Below are positions 53,142-61,317 of a stretch of 64,000 bases of DNA, one piece after another (position 1 is the stretch's first letter; each line of letters begins with the position of its first letter). Both the position numbers and the translations under genes were made by a program. The notes beneath the pieces were generated by a model. It searched no databases. It had not been told where the DNA came from and worked only from the letters and a program-made list of their open reading frames with translations. Source of the stretch: Flavobacteriales bacterium (GTDB lineage Bacteria > Bacteroidota > Bacteroidia > Flavobacteriales_F > PHOS-HE28); the NCBI GenBank assembly GCA_016700415.1, contig CP065018.1, positions 1,804,001 through 1,868,000 of the forward strand. Direction: 5' to 3'.

Positions 53142-53149
53142 CAAACCTA
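53142..53149 (-). promoter_or_regulatory. -7 box TAGGTTTG of gldB-gldC
   Basis: Minus-strand perfect TAnnTTTG, 12 nt before the gldB ATG. It touches the start codon of the plus-strand PorT-like gene, so the two promoters face each other and their transcripts overlap. Confidence 0.5.
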
Positions 53150-53829
53150 TGAAGAAGGTCTCCGCAATTCTCTGTGCTCTTGCATTGGTCGTATCCAGCG
53201 CATCCGCACAGGACAAGTCCGTCCGCTTCGGCATCAAGTTCGCCCCGAACCTCGGTTTCTTCCACCCGGACACCAAGGAGCTGAAGAACGACGGTGTCCG
53301 CTTCGGCTACACCTTCGGCCTCATGGGCGATTTCATGATGGGCGCCAACCAGAACTATGCCGTCTCCACCGGTCTCTTCCTCAATAACGTGGGCGGAAAG
53401 ACCACCTTCCCGTACGGCAACGAGAACCTGCTCACCGAATCGAAATACCAATACATCGAAGTGCCCATCACCCTGAAGTTGAAGACCAACGAGATCGGTT
53501 ACATGACCTATTACGGCCAGATCGGCTTCGGTGCGGCCTTCAACATTGCAGCCAAGTCGGACTTTGACTGGCCGGACAGTACCGGCAAAGTGGTGCGTTT
53601 CTCAGGTGAGAAGATCACGGACAAGACCAATCTGTTCAAGGCCTCCCTGATCGTAGGCGCAGGGTTGGAGTTCAACTTCAGCGGCAATACCTCGGCGATG
53701 ATCGGTGTCACATACAACAATGGTTTCACCAATATTCTCAAAGACAAAAAGGTACCCGTTGGTACTGAGGAAAGGGAATTGAGGGCGAAGCAGAACTACA
53801 TCGAACTTTCGTTGGGGGTGTTCTTCTGA
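53149..53829 (+). CDS. PorT-like outer-membrane beta-barrel protein
   Basis: 226 aa. A signal peptide (MKKVSAILCALALVVSSASAQ) is followed by an eight-strand-type barrel with alternating hydrophobic strands (VRFGIKFAPNLGFF, YIEVPITLKLKT, 'YYGQIGFGAAFNIA') and a terminal Phe (LSLGVFF). The pattern fits the 'PorT family/outer membrane protein beta-barrel' group. True PorT is a T9SS accessory factor, but this group is broad, so a T9SS role is only suggested by the neighbouring gld genes. Confidence 0.75.
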   Translation: MKKVSAILCALALVVSSASAQDKSVRFGIKFAPNLGFFHPDTKELKNDGVRFGYTFGLMGDFMMGANQNYAVSTGLFLNNVGGKTTFPYGNENLLTESKYQYIEVPITLKLKTNEIGYMTYYGQIGFGAAFNIAAKSDFDWPDSTGKVVRFSGEKITDKTNLFKASLIVGAGLEFNFSGNTSAMIGVTYNNGFTNILKDKKVPVGTEERELRAKQNYIELSLGVFF

Positions 53830-53849
53830 TCGGTAACCACTGCCGCAGA

Positions 53850-53907
53850 AGCCCCGTTCTTCTCCCTCGTACCCTGAGCTTGTCGAAGGGGGGAGAAGAA
53901 CGGGGCT
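53850..53907 (+). terminator. 17-bp terminator hairpin carrying CCCTGAGCTTGTCGAAGGG
   Basis: AGCCCCGTTCTTCTCCC (53850-53866) pairs perfectly with 53891-53907 and is followed by TTCTTTG. The loop holds the palindromic word CCCTGAGCTTGTCGAAGGG, familiar from many bacterial genomes as a dispersed repeat. It probably ends the PorT-like transcript before nadE. Confidence 0.7.
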
Positions 53908-53952
53908 TTCTTTGCACATCGCCTTTGCCCAATGCGCTTCGGCGGACCAAGT

Positions 53953-54753
53953 ATGCTGAACGCGGAACGCACCATCGACCACATCACGGACTGGCTGCGT
54001 GATTACTGCACGGCCAACAAGCAGCGCGGCTTTGTCATCGGTATCAGCGGCGGCATCGACAGTGCGGTCACCAGTACGCTTTGCGCACGCACGGGCCTGC
54101 CGCTGCTCTGCGTGGAGATGCCGATCCATCAGTCGGAAAACCAGGTGCAGCGGGCGCTTGACCACATCGCATGGCTGCATGAACGGTATCCGGATGTTTC
54201 CATGGAACGTGTGCAGCTCACGCCGGTCTTTGATGCACTGGTGAAGGAACTGCGCTCGCACGAGGATCCGGCCTTGCTCTCCCTTTCGCTCGCGAACACC
54301 CGCGCCCGCTTGCGCATGACCACGCTCTACTACTTCGCTAGCATCGAACACCTTCTTGTAGCCGGCACAGGCAACAAGGTGGAGGACTTCGGCGTGGGCT
54401 TCTACACCAAATACGGCGATGGCGGCGTCGATCTTTCACCCATCGCGGACCTCACCAAGACCGAGGTTTTCGCCCTGGCCAAGGCCCTCGGCATTATCGA
54501 AAGCATCCAGCAGGCCAAGCCGACCGACGGCCTCTTCGGCGACGACCGCAGCGACGAGGACCAATTAGGCGCGAGCTATCCGGAACTGGAATGGGCCATG
54601 GCGCTGCGCGATGCGGGTGCTTCAGTGAACGCGGAGGAACTCACCGAACGCCAGCGCCAAGTACTCGCTATCTATGATCGGCTGCACGCGGTAAATGCGC
54701 ACAAATGGCGGCCGATACCGGTTTGTGTGATACCGGAGGGGTTGCGGGGGTAG
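53953..54753 (+). CDS. nadE: NAD(+) synthase
   Basis: 266 aa, ammonia-dependent short form without a glutaminase domain. Amidates deamido-NAD. The ATP loop SGGIDS is at 32-37; LVAGTGNKVEDFGVGFYTKYGDGGVDL and 'DLTKTEVFALAKALGI' are family signatures. The ATG at 53953 (MLNAERTIDH) matches homologues better than 53932. nadE next to gldB-gldC is seen in other Bacteroidota. Confidence 0.95.
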   Translation: MLNAERTIDHITDWLRDYCTANKQRGFVIGISGGIDSAVTSTLCARTGLPLLCVEMPIHQSENQVQRALDHIAWLHERYPDVSMERVQLTPVFDALVKELRSHEDPALLSLSLANTRARLRMTTLYYFASIEHLLVAGTGNKVEDFGVGFYTKYGDGGVDLSPIADLTKTEVFALAKALGIIESIQQAKPTDGLFGDDRSDEDQLGASYPELEWAMALRDAGASVNAEELTERQRQVLAIYDRLHAVNAHKWRPIPVCVIPEGLRG

Positions 54754-54756
54754 GGC

Positions 54757-55791
54757 TCACCCGATCGTCCACACATTCTCCCCGCGCAGCAGCGCGTCGA
54801 GGTCGCCGTCGCCTTTCTTCTGCTTGGCCAAGGCCATCTGGGCGTTCATCTTCGTCTCGTGCGTCTGGCGCTCGTTGACGTAGAACACGCCAAAGGGTCG
54901 GGGCAGTGCATCCGTTTTACGCGGATCATCAAAGAGGCGCACGAGGATACTGGCCTTGAACAAGTCACGCTCGTCGTGGACCCAGAGGTCCTCCACGGAG
55001 GCTTCACCCGCTGCGAGGTCCACCACCACGGGGGTCATGCCATCGAGCTTGATGCCCTTGGTGCCGTTGCCGAAAAGCATCGGCTTGCCGTGTTCCACGA
55101 AGAGGGTGTGGGCGGCCTTGCTGGCTTTTTCCGTGAAGACCTCGAAGGCGCCGTCGTTGAAGACGTTGCAGTTCTGGTAGATCTCCAATATGCTTGTGCC
55201 GCGATGGGCATCGGCCCGCAGCAGCATCTCGCGCAGATGTTTGGGGTCGCGGTCCATACTGCGCGCGATGAACGTGGCATCGGCCCCTTTGCACAGCGCC
55301 AACGGATTGAAGGGATGGTCGGTGCTGCCCATCGGGGAGCTCTTCGATATCACGCCCTCCGGTGAGGTGGGCGAGTACTGCCCCTTGGTGAGGCCGTAGA
55401 TCTCGTTGTTGAAGAGCAGCACGTTGAGGTCCACATTGCGGCGTAGCAGGTGGATGAGGTGGTTGCCGCCAATGCTGAGCGAATCGCCGTCGCCGGTGAT
55501 CACCCACACGCTGAGGTCGGGCTGCACGCTGCGCATGCCGCTGGCGATCGCCGGGGCGCGCCCGTGGATGCTGTGCATGCCGTACGTGTCGAGGTAGTAC
55601 GGGAATCTTGAAGAGCAGCCGATGCCGCTGATGAAGACGATCTCCTCCTTCGGGCGGCCGTGCTGCGCGAGCACGCTCTCCACCTGTTTCAGGATGGAAT
55701 AATCGCCGCAGCCGGGGCACCAGCGCACTTGTTGGTCGCTCGTGTAATCGAGCTTCTTCGGCGCGGGGGCAGTTGGTTGGATCGTGCTCAT
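54757..55791 (-). CDS. korB: 2-oxoacid:ferredoxin oxidoreductase subunit beta
   Basis: 344 aa. The thiamine-diphosphate subunit that, with KorA, oxidises 2-oxoglutarate (or a similar 2-oxoacid) to the CoA ester and reduces ferredoxin. WCPGCGD is at 24-30, and the TPP/Mg motif GDGDSLSIGGN at 100-110 continues into 'LLFNNEIYGLTKGQYSPTSPEG'. The ATG overlaps the korA stop by 4 nt. No separate delta or ferredoxin-like subunit is adjacent. Confidence 0.92.
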   Translation of the reverse strand: MSTIQPTAPAPKKLDYTSDQQVRWCPGCGDYSILKQVESVLAQHGRPKEEIVFISGIGCSSRFPYYLDTYGMHSIHGRAPAIASGMRSVQPDLSVWVITGDGDSLSIGGNHLIHLLRRNVDLNVLLFNNEIYGLTKGQYSPTSPEGVISKSSPMGSTDHPFNPLALCKGADATFIARSMDRDPKHLREMLLRADAHRGTSILEIYQNCNVFNDGAFEVFTEKASKAAHTLFVEHGKPMLFGNGTKGIKLDGMTPVVVDLAAGEASVEDLWVHDERDLFKASILVRLFDDPRKTDALPRPFGVFYVNERQTHETKMNAQMALAKQKKGDGDLDALLRGENVWTIG

Positions 55792-57677
55792 GGCTTCAAC
55801 AATTTCAGAACGCCAGCACGGATCTCCTCGGATGCGAACGGCATGCCTTGCACCTTGTTGAGCCCTTGGGCATCCACTAAGTATTCCGCGCGCAGCAACT
55901 GGCGCAACTGGCCGCTGTTCATCTCGGGCACCAGCACTTTGCCGTAGCGCTTCAGCATGCCGCCGAGGCCCTTGTTGAATGGGAACATGTGCCGCAGATG
56001 TACGTGCGCCACGCTGTAGCCTTCCTTCTGCAGCTCCACCACAGCCGTGCGAATGGCACCGTACGTTGATCCCCAGCCGACGATCAGCAGGTCACCGCTC
56101 TCGGGACCGCTGTCCAAGCGGATGGGCCGGTACGTGTCGGCTATGCACTGCACCTTTTCGGCACGCAGTTTCACCATCAGTTCATGGTTCTGCGGGTCAT
56201 AGCTGATGTTACCGGTCTTGTCCTCCTTCTCGATGCCGCCGATGCGGTGTTGCAAGCCTTTCATGCCGGGGACGGCCCACGGACGCACGCCGCGTTCATC
56301 CCGGGCATACGGCAGGAATTTTTCAACTTCGTCCGGCGAGCCTTCTACCGCTTCGCGCGGTTTGGCATAAGGCGGAACGATCGGTCTCAGGTCCTTCGCC
56401 TCTGGGAAGCGCCACGGCTCCGCACCGTTGGCGATGTAGCCGTCGCTGAGCAGGATCACGGGCGTCATGTGCTCCACGGCCAGCTTCACTGCTTCGAAGG
56501 CCATCTCGAAACAATCCGTGGGGCTGCTCGCCGCGAGCACCGGGATCGGTGCCTCGCCGTTGCGACCGAAGAGCGCTTGCCAGAGATCGGCCTGTTCCGT
56601 CTTCGTGGGCAGCCCGGTGCTGGGTCCGCCGCGCTGCACGTTCACCACCACCAAGGGGAGCTCCAGCATGAAGGCCAGACCGAGCGCCTCGCCCTTGAGC
56701 GCGATGCCCGGCCCGCTGCTTGCCGTGGTGCCTAAGGCGCCGCCGTAGCTGGCACCGATGGAGGAGCAGATGGCGGCGATCTCATCCTCCGCCTGGAAGG
56801 TCTTCACACCGAAATGCTTGTTGCGCGAGAGCTCGTGCAGGATGTCACTGGCCGGGGTGATGGGGTAGCTGCCGTAGAAAAGCTCCAGCCCGGCCTTTTG
56901 CGCACCGGCGATGAGGCCGATGGCGATGCCTTGGTTGCCGGTGATGTTGCGGTAGGTGCCCTTGGGCATCGGAGCGGGCTTCACCTCGTAGCGTGTGGTG
57001 AAGGTCTCACTGGTATCGCCATAGTTGTAGCCTGCCTGCAGCACCTTCATGTTCGCCTCCAGCAGTTCGGGCTTGCTCTTGAATTTGGCCTTGAGGAATT
57101 CCCGGGTACGGTCCAGCTTGCGGCTGTACATCCAGTTGATGAAGCCCAGCACGAACATGTTCTTGCTGCGGTCCTTCTCCTTCATGCCCAAGGTGGTGTC
57201 CTCGAGCGCGTTGCGGGTGAGCTTGGTGACGTCCACGGTCTGGAGCACGTAGTTGTCCAGCGAACCGTCCGTCAGCGGGTTCTCCATATCCGGATAGCCG
57301 GAGAGGCGCAGGTTCTTCGCGTCGAAGCCATCGCTGTTGGCGATGATGATGCCACCGTGCTTCAGCTTGCCGATGTTGGCCTTAAGCGCCGCCGCGTTCA
57401 TCACCACCAGCACATCGCACGTGTCACCGGGCGTGAAGACGTCCACGCTACCGAAGTGCAACTGGTAGCCGCTGACGCCCGCGAGCGTGCCTTGAGGCGC
57501 ACGGATCTCCGCCGGGTAGTTCGGGAACGTGCTCACATCGTTGCCGAAGAGCGCGTTGGATTCGGTGAACTGGGCTCCAGTGAGCTGAATGCCGTCGCCG
57601 CTGTCCCCGGCGAAAAGGATCACCACCTTCTCGCGGGCCTCAACGGTCTTCGGACGGGGCGTGGGTATGGTTTCCAT
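55788..57677 (-). CDS. korA: 2-oxoacid:ferredoxin oxidoreductase subunit alpha (gamma-alpha fusion)
   Basis: 629 aa. The N-terminal 190 residues are the gamma domain (ILFAGDSGDGIQLTGAQF, 'YPAEIRAPQGTLAGVSGYQL'); the rest is the alpha pyrimidine-binding domain ('FYGSYPITPASDILHELS', 'GASYGGALGTTASSGPGIALKGEALGLA') and a transketolase-C-like end ('VPEMNSGQLRQLL'). The fused form is usual for KorA of aerobes. The start at 57677 is favoured over 57875 because upstream codons lack conservation character; a weak TACCTTCA box lies 9 nt before it. Confidence 0.92.
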   Translation of the reverse strand: METIPTPRPKTVEAREKVVILFAGDSGDGIQLTGAQFTESNALFGNDVSTFPNYPAEIRAPQGTLAGVSGYQLHFGSVDVFTPGDTCDVLVVMNAAALKANIGKLKHGGIIIANSDGFDAKNLRLSGYPDMENPLTDGSLDNYVLQTVDVTKLTRNALEDTTLGMKEKDRSKNMFVLGFINWMYSRKLDRTREFLKAKFKSKPELLEANMKVLQAGYNYGDTSETFTTRYEVKPAPMPKGTYRNITGNQGIAIGLIAGAQKAGLELFYGSYPITPASDILHELSRNKHFGVKTFQAEDEIAAICSSIGASYGGALGTTASSGPGIALKGEALGLAFMLELPLVVVNVQRGGPSTGLPTKTEQADLWQALFGRNGEAPIPVLAASSPTDCFEMAFEAVKLAVEHMTPVILLSDGYIANGAEPWRFPEAKDLRPIVPPYAKPREAVEGSPDEVEKFLPYARDERGVRPWAVPGMKGLQHRIGGIEKEDKTGNISYDPQNHELMVKLRAEKVQCIADTYRPIRLDSGPESGDLLIVGWGSTYGAIRTAVVELQKEGYSVAHVHLRHMFPFNKGLGGMLKRYGKVLVPEMNSGQLRQLLRAEYLVDAQGLNKVQGMPFASEEIRAGVLKLLKP

Positions 57678-57744
57678 ATTGGGGCGTGAAGGTACGCGGA
57701 GCGGGAATGGTCCATAGATGATGTTTGTCAGGGTCGGATCCGCA

Positions 57745-57777
57745 TTGCACACCCTCTCCATACAATCTTTACCTTTG
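57745..57777 (+). promoter_or_regulatory. Promoter TTG-N22-TACCTTTG
   Basis: TTG at 57745-57747 and TACCTTTG at 57770-57777, placed 24 nt before the DUF433 ATG at 57802, in the divergent gap with korA. Confidence 0.6.
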
Positions 57778-57801
57778 GGGAACGAACCGACCAGATCGAA
57801 A

Positions 57802-58002
57802 ATGGATCGGCACGACCATATCACTTCCGACCCAAAGATCATGTTGGGTAAACCCTGCTTTCGAGGTACACGCATTCCTGTATACCTGATCCTGCAGAAG
57901 ATCGCTTTGGGAGAGCAAGTGAATGATCTCCTCTCTGGCTACCCCGGACTTTCCAAGGAGAGCATCAAGGCCGCACAGCTTTTCGCCGAGGACACAGACT
58001 AG
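57802..58002 (+). CDS. DUF433 domain protein (antitoxin-like), apparently orphan
   Basis: 66 aa. It shows the DUF433 pattern: ITSDPKIMLGKPCFRGTRIPVYLIL, a small winged-helix-like fold, with 'LLSGYPGLSKESIKAAQLFA'. DUF433 proteins are often antitoxins paired with a PIN-like DUF5615 toxin, but no such gene follows; the next 70 nt hold a repeat. The start at 57802 is fixed by the promoter; 57718 is rejected. Confidence 0.85.
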   Translation: MDRHDHITSDPKIMLGKPCFRGTRIPVYLILQKIALGEQVNDLLSGYPGLSKESIKAAQLFAEDTD

Positions 58003-58034
58003 TTTTGAGCTTCCTCAGATGTGCGGCTTTCGCG

Positions 58035-58066
58035 CTATCTGCGTGCATCTGCGACATTTGCGGTTA
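58035..58066. repeat. ATCTGCG direct repeat
   Basis: Three 10-nt steps (ATCTGCGTGC, ATCTGCGACA, TTTGCGGTTA) of the same family as the atpD-atpC gap element. They lie between the DUF433 gene and the phosphatase gene. Confidence 0.5.
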
Positions 58067-58135
58067 GCATGGTGGGGCCACTCAAATCCATTTCCGTCCC
58101 TGCCACTTACTTTGTTGGCGGCCTGAGCCCATGAC

Positions 58136-58972
58136 ATGATGATCAAGACCCCCCTCTCCCGCCCGCTCCTCGGGCTTAGCTTGGTCCTGTTGGCCAGCTG
58201 CCATCCGGTATCTCAGACAACGAGCACGTCCCTGTCGCCCGCGCCCCCGGTGGTGAACGTTTCCGCCCAGCTGGCGCAACAAGGCGTGGACGGCACGGTC
58301 TACCAGAACGCCTCCGCGGATGTGCATCGGCTCTATCAGCAGGGCTATGAACTGGCGCGGATCCGGCTGGACGCCAACCTTGCCCGACCGCACCCACTTC
58401 CCCCGGCGGTGATCGTGGACATCGATGAGACCGTGCTGGACAACAGCCCCTACCAAGCGGCCAACAGCGCGAAGGGCCTTACCTACAGCCCGAAGACCTG
58501 GAAAGAATGGACGGCACTGGCAAAAGCGAAGGCCCTTCCGGGTGCGGTGGATTTCCTGAACTATGCCGTGAGCAAGGGCTGCTCGGTGTTCTACCTCTCC
58601 AACAGGGAAGAGGACGAAGAAGATGCGACGGTCCGGAATCTGGTGAGCGAGGGCTTCCCCATGGCAGACGCCCCGCACGTGATGCCGATGGCGGGCACAA
58701 GTGATAAGACGGCCCGTCGCGTGGAAGTGGCCAAAACACACAGCATCGTGCTGCTCGTGGGCGACCAGCTCACCGATCTCGATGAGAGCTTCAAGGACCG
58801 CAGCGTTGGTGAGGGTAAGCCGCACGTTGACGCGATGCGCGACTCGTTGGAACGCTACTTCATTATGCTGCCCAACAGCATGTACGGTGTGTGGTTGAAC
58901 GCGGTGAGCGGCAAACCCGACAGCGCCAAGGCCGGGAATAAGGAACGCTACCTGAAAGCGAAGGGATACTGA
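58136..58972 (+). CDS. 5'-nucleotidase, lipoprotein e(P4) family
   Basis: 278 aa. A lipobox (LLASC) puts the lipid on Cys22. The HAD-type class C acid phosphatase motif VIVDIDETVLDNSPY has nucleophile Asp95 and Asp97; 'FYLSNREEDEEDATVRNL' and 'LLVGDQLTDLDE' complete the active site. e(P4) enzymes dephosphorylate nucleotides, including NMN, at the cell surface and supply nucleosides. The start is ATGATG at 58136. The stop overlaps dtd (TGATG). Confidence 0.9.
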   Translation: MMIKTPLSRPLLGLSLVLLASCHPVSQTTSTSLSPAPPVVNVSAQLAQQGVDGTVYQNASADVHRLYQQGYELARIRLDANLARPHPLPPAVIVDIDETVLDNSPYQAANSAKGLTYSPKTWKEWTALAKAKALPGAVDFLNYAVSKGCSVFYLSNREEDEEDATVRNLVSEGFPMADAPHVMPMAGTSDKTARRVEVAKTHSIVLLVGDQLTDLDESFKDRSVGEGKPHVDAMRDSLERYFIMLPNSMYGVWLNAVSGKPDSAKAGNKERYLKAKGY

Positions 58973-59424
58973 TGCGTGCTGTGATCCAGCGGGTGTCCGA
59001 GGCCGCCGTGCATATCGCGGGGAACGAGACCGCCAGGATCGGCAAGGGCTACTTGGTGCTGCTCGGCATCGAGGTGGGTGACACATCCGAAGAACTGGAA
59101 TGGACCTGCGGAAAGGTGGCGCGCATGCGGCTCTTCCCGGACCTCGACGGGGTGATGAACCTGGACATCAACGAGGCGCAGGGCGAATTGCTCTTGGTGA
59201 GCCAGTTCACACTTCAGGCCAGTACGCGGAAGGGGAACCGCCCCAGCTACATCCGCGCGGCACGACCTGAAGAGGCCATCCCGCTCTACCTGCGTGCGAA
59301 GCAGTTGTTCAGCGCATTGATCCAAGGGCGCGTGAAGTCCGGTGAGTTCGGTGCGGACATGCAGATCTCCTTGGTGAACGACGGCCCGGTGACCATCGTG
59401 ATCGACAGCCGCCTGAAGGAATGA
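58972..59424 (+). CDS. dtd: D-aminoacyl-tRNA deacylase
   Basis: 150 aa, full length. Removes D-amino acids wrongly loaded on tRNA. MRAVIQRVSEAAV, the SQFTLQA motif at 77-83 and the cross-subunit NDGPVT (136-141) with Gly-Pro are intact. It overlaps the phosphatase stop and the MazG-like start, forming a three-gene operon. Confidence 0.95.
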   Translation: MRAVIQRVSEAAVHIAGNETARIGKGYLVLLGIEVGDTSEELEWTCGKVARMRLFPDLDGVMNLDINEAQGELLLVSQFTLQASTRKGNRPSYIRAARPEEAIPLYLRAKQLFSALIQGRVKSGEFGADMQISLVNDGPVTIVIDSRLKE

Positions 59425-59783
59425 GGACCATGGAGAACAAAAGCAGCCAGGGAGAAGTCACGGAACTACAATGTGAGGTGGACGAATGGATCGCCCGCGT
59501 TGGCGTGCGCTACTTCAACGAGCTGACGAACATGGCCATCCTCAGCGAGGAAGTGGGCGAAGTGGCCCGCATCATCGCACGCCGGTATGGTGAACAGAGC
59601 GAAAAGGAGAGCGACAAAGACAAGGACCTCGGCGAGGAATTGGCGGATGTTCTTTTTGTAGTGCTATGCTTGGCGAACCAGACGGATACCGACCTTCAGC
59701 TCGCCTGGAAAAAGAAGATGGAGGTACGGACGCAACGGGATAGGGAGCGCCATCAAGAGAATACAAAGCTGAAGAAGCCGTAA
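59421..59783 (+). CDS. MazG-like nucleotide pyrophosphohydrolase
   Basis: 120 aa. Acidic motifs of the all-alpha NTP pyrophosphatase fold are present: LSEEVGEVAR and LGEELADVLFVVLCLAN, giving the EExxE/ExxD metal site. It would hydrolyse non-canonical or excess nucleoside triphosphates. The C terminus is very basic. The first ATG overlaps the dtd stop; a second ATG three codons later (MENKSS) is possible. Confidence 0.85.
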   Translation: MRTMENKSSQGEVTELQCEVDEWIARVGVRYFNELTNMAILSEEVGEVARIIARRYGEQSEKESDKDKDLGEELADVLFVVLCLANQTDTDLQLAWKKKMEVRTQRDRERHQENTKLKKP

Positions 59784-59792
59784 TGCGTGCTC

Positions 59793-60055
59793 ATTTGCAT
59801 GGCCATGCAACTATGGAACATGCTTGAGATCAGGAAGTTGCGTGGAACAGGCAGCTATTTTCCCCTCAGATCCATAGGTCAGCTCAGAATGACATTTGCA
59901 TGGCCATGCAACTTCGGGACTCGCTTGGAATCAAAGAGTTGCTTGGAGCAGGCAGATAGTTCCCTGTCAGTTCCGTAGGTCAGCCTAGAACGACATTTGC
60001 ATGGCCATGCAAATGTGAGATACGCTTGGATTCAAGGAGTTACTTGGATCAAACA
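59793..60055. repeat. Tandem repeat of about 100 bp with palindrome TTGCATGGCCATGCAA
   Basis: Units start at 59793, 59893 and 59995 (periods 100 and 102); the third is cut short at the waaA stop. Each begins ATTTGCATGGCCATGCAA, with a perfect 16-nt palindrome, and continues with conserved GCTTGGAATCAA, AGTTGCTTGGA and TAGGTCAG blocks at reduced identity. The repeats fill the whole 265-nt convergent gap. No open frame or CRISPR-like spacing is present. Confidence 0.8.
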
Positions 60056-61317
60056 ATCGCCTTCACCACCATCTCCATGGCAACCTTGGTCGCCCTTGTC
60101 CGGCTCATCACATAGTGCCGAGCCGCCTCCGAAGCGGTCTTCAAGGCCTGCGGATCCTTGAGCCAGCGCTCCAACGCGACCGTCAGTTCCTTCTCCGTCT
60201 TCACCTCGATCGCGGCCCCCGCGTCGATCAAGCCGCGCGCCTCCGGGAATTTCTCATTGTCCGGCCCGAAGATCACCGGCACACCCCAAGCGGCAGCTTC
60301 CAACAGGCTATGGATACCATCGGTGAAACCGCCACCTACGTAGGCGACACGGCCATAGCGATAGAGCCGGGCGAGCAGGCCCATGCGGTCCACCAACATG
60401 GTGCCGTGTTCCTCCTTTCCCAGTATGGCGGCCACATTGTCGGCAGGCGTTTGCTCCAGTTCGGACCATCGCGCCAAGGGTTTGGGAAATAGCTGTTCCG
60501 AACCGGCCAGTTGCTGCTCGTGCAGTTCATGCGGCACCACGATGCATTTCGGCGCTCCAAGTCCCATGGATCCCAGTGCCGAGGACAGCAGTTTTTCATC
60601 GGTCGGCCATGTGCTTCCGCAGATCAGTACGGGGCCTTCGCCAGCGAATGCTTTCGCCAGTGGCAGTTCCTCGCCTTGTGCGACGATCTCCGCAACGCGA
60701 TCAAAGCGGGTATCGCCTCCGACGGAGACGTGCTTCATTCCAAGGCTGGTCAGCAGTGTCCGGGAAGCTTCGTCCTGCGTGAGGATGTGCGAGAAGAAGG
60801 AGAGCATCTTGCGCCATGCGCTCCCGTACCAATGAAAAAAAGGCTGGTCCTTGCGAAAGAGGGCCGAGATCAGGAACGTGGGGACATTATTCTTCCGAAG
60901 CGCCTTAAGGTGATGGAACCAGAACTCGTACTTCACGAAGATCGCGGACTTGGGGGCGATCAAGCGTTGCAACCGTTCCGCGTTACGCGCATTGTCCGGC
61001 GGCAGGTATTCCACCACGGTGGCCAGCGGGTATTCCTTTCGGGCCTCGTAGCCGCTGGGGCTGAAGAAGGTGAGCAGCACGGGGATCTCCGGACGTTCTT
61101 TCTTGACCGCTTCCAGCACCGGCCTGCCCTGCTCGAACTCGCCCACGCTCGCACAGTGCATCCACAAACAACCCTGCAATTGCGGCGCTACTTTCTCAAG
61201 GCGGTCCCAAAGCTTTTCACGCCCTTTCACCCAGGCTGCGGCCTTCGGGTTCCAAGGGGCCATGCACCGGACCCCGAGATGGTACGCCCCGACGCCCAGG
61301 TCATACAGCAACGGCAT
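60049..61317 (-). CDS. waaA: 3-deoxy-D-manno-octulosonic acid transferase
   Basis: 422 aa. Attaches Kdo to lipid A in the inner membrane. Glu60 in HCASVGEFEQGRPV is the catalytic base of family GT30; 'VKYEFWFHHLKAL' and 'VGGGFTDGIHSLLEAAAWGVPVIFGP' are family signatures. The N-terminal membrane anchor (LLYDLGVGAYHLGV) is weakly hydrophobic. The ATG overlaps the stop of the upstream outer-membrane protein gene (TGATG). Confidence 0.93.
   Translation of the reverse strand: MPLLYDLGVGAYHLGVRCMAPWNPKAAAWVKGREKLWDRLEKVAPQLQGCLWMHCASVGEFEQGRPVLEAVKKERPEIPVLLTFFSPSGYEARKEYPLATVVEYLPPDNARNAERLQRLIAPKSAIFVKYEFWFHHLKALRKNNVPTFLISALFRKDQPFFHWYGSAWRKMLSFFSHILTQDEASRTLLTSLGMKHVSVGGDTRFDRVAEIVAQGEELPLAKAFAGEGPVLICGSTWPTDEKLLSSALGSMGLGAPKCIVVPHELHEQQLAGSEQLFPKPLARWSELEQTPADNVAAILGKEEHGTMLVDRMGLLARLYRYGRVAYVGGGFTDGIHSLLEAAAWGVPVIFGPDNEKFPEARGLIDAGAAIEVKTEKELTVALERWLKDPQALKTASEAARHYVMSRTRATKVAMEMVVKAIV

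Noticed and set aside
59793..60055. CRISPR array
   Set aside because: Only three units at 100-102 bp, with related rather than unique 'spacers', and no cas genes.
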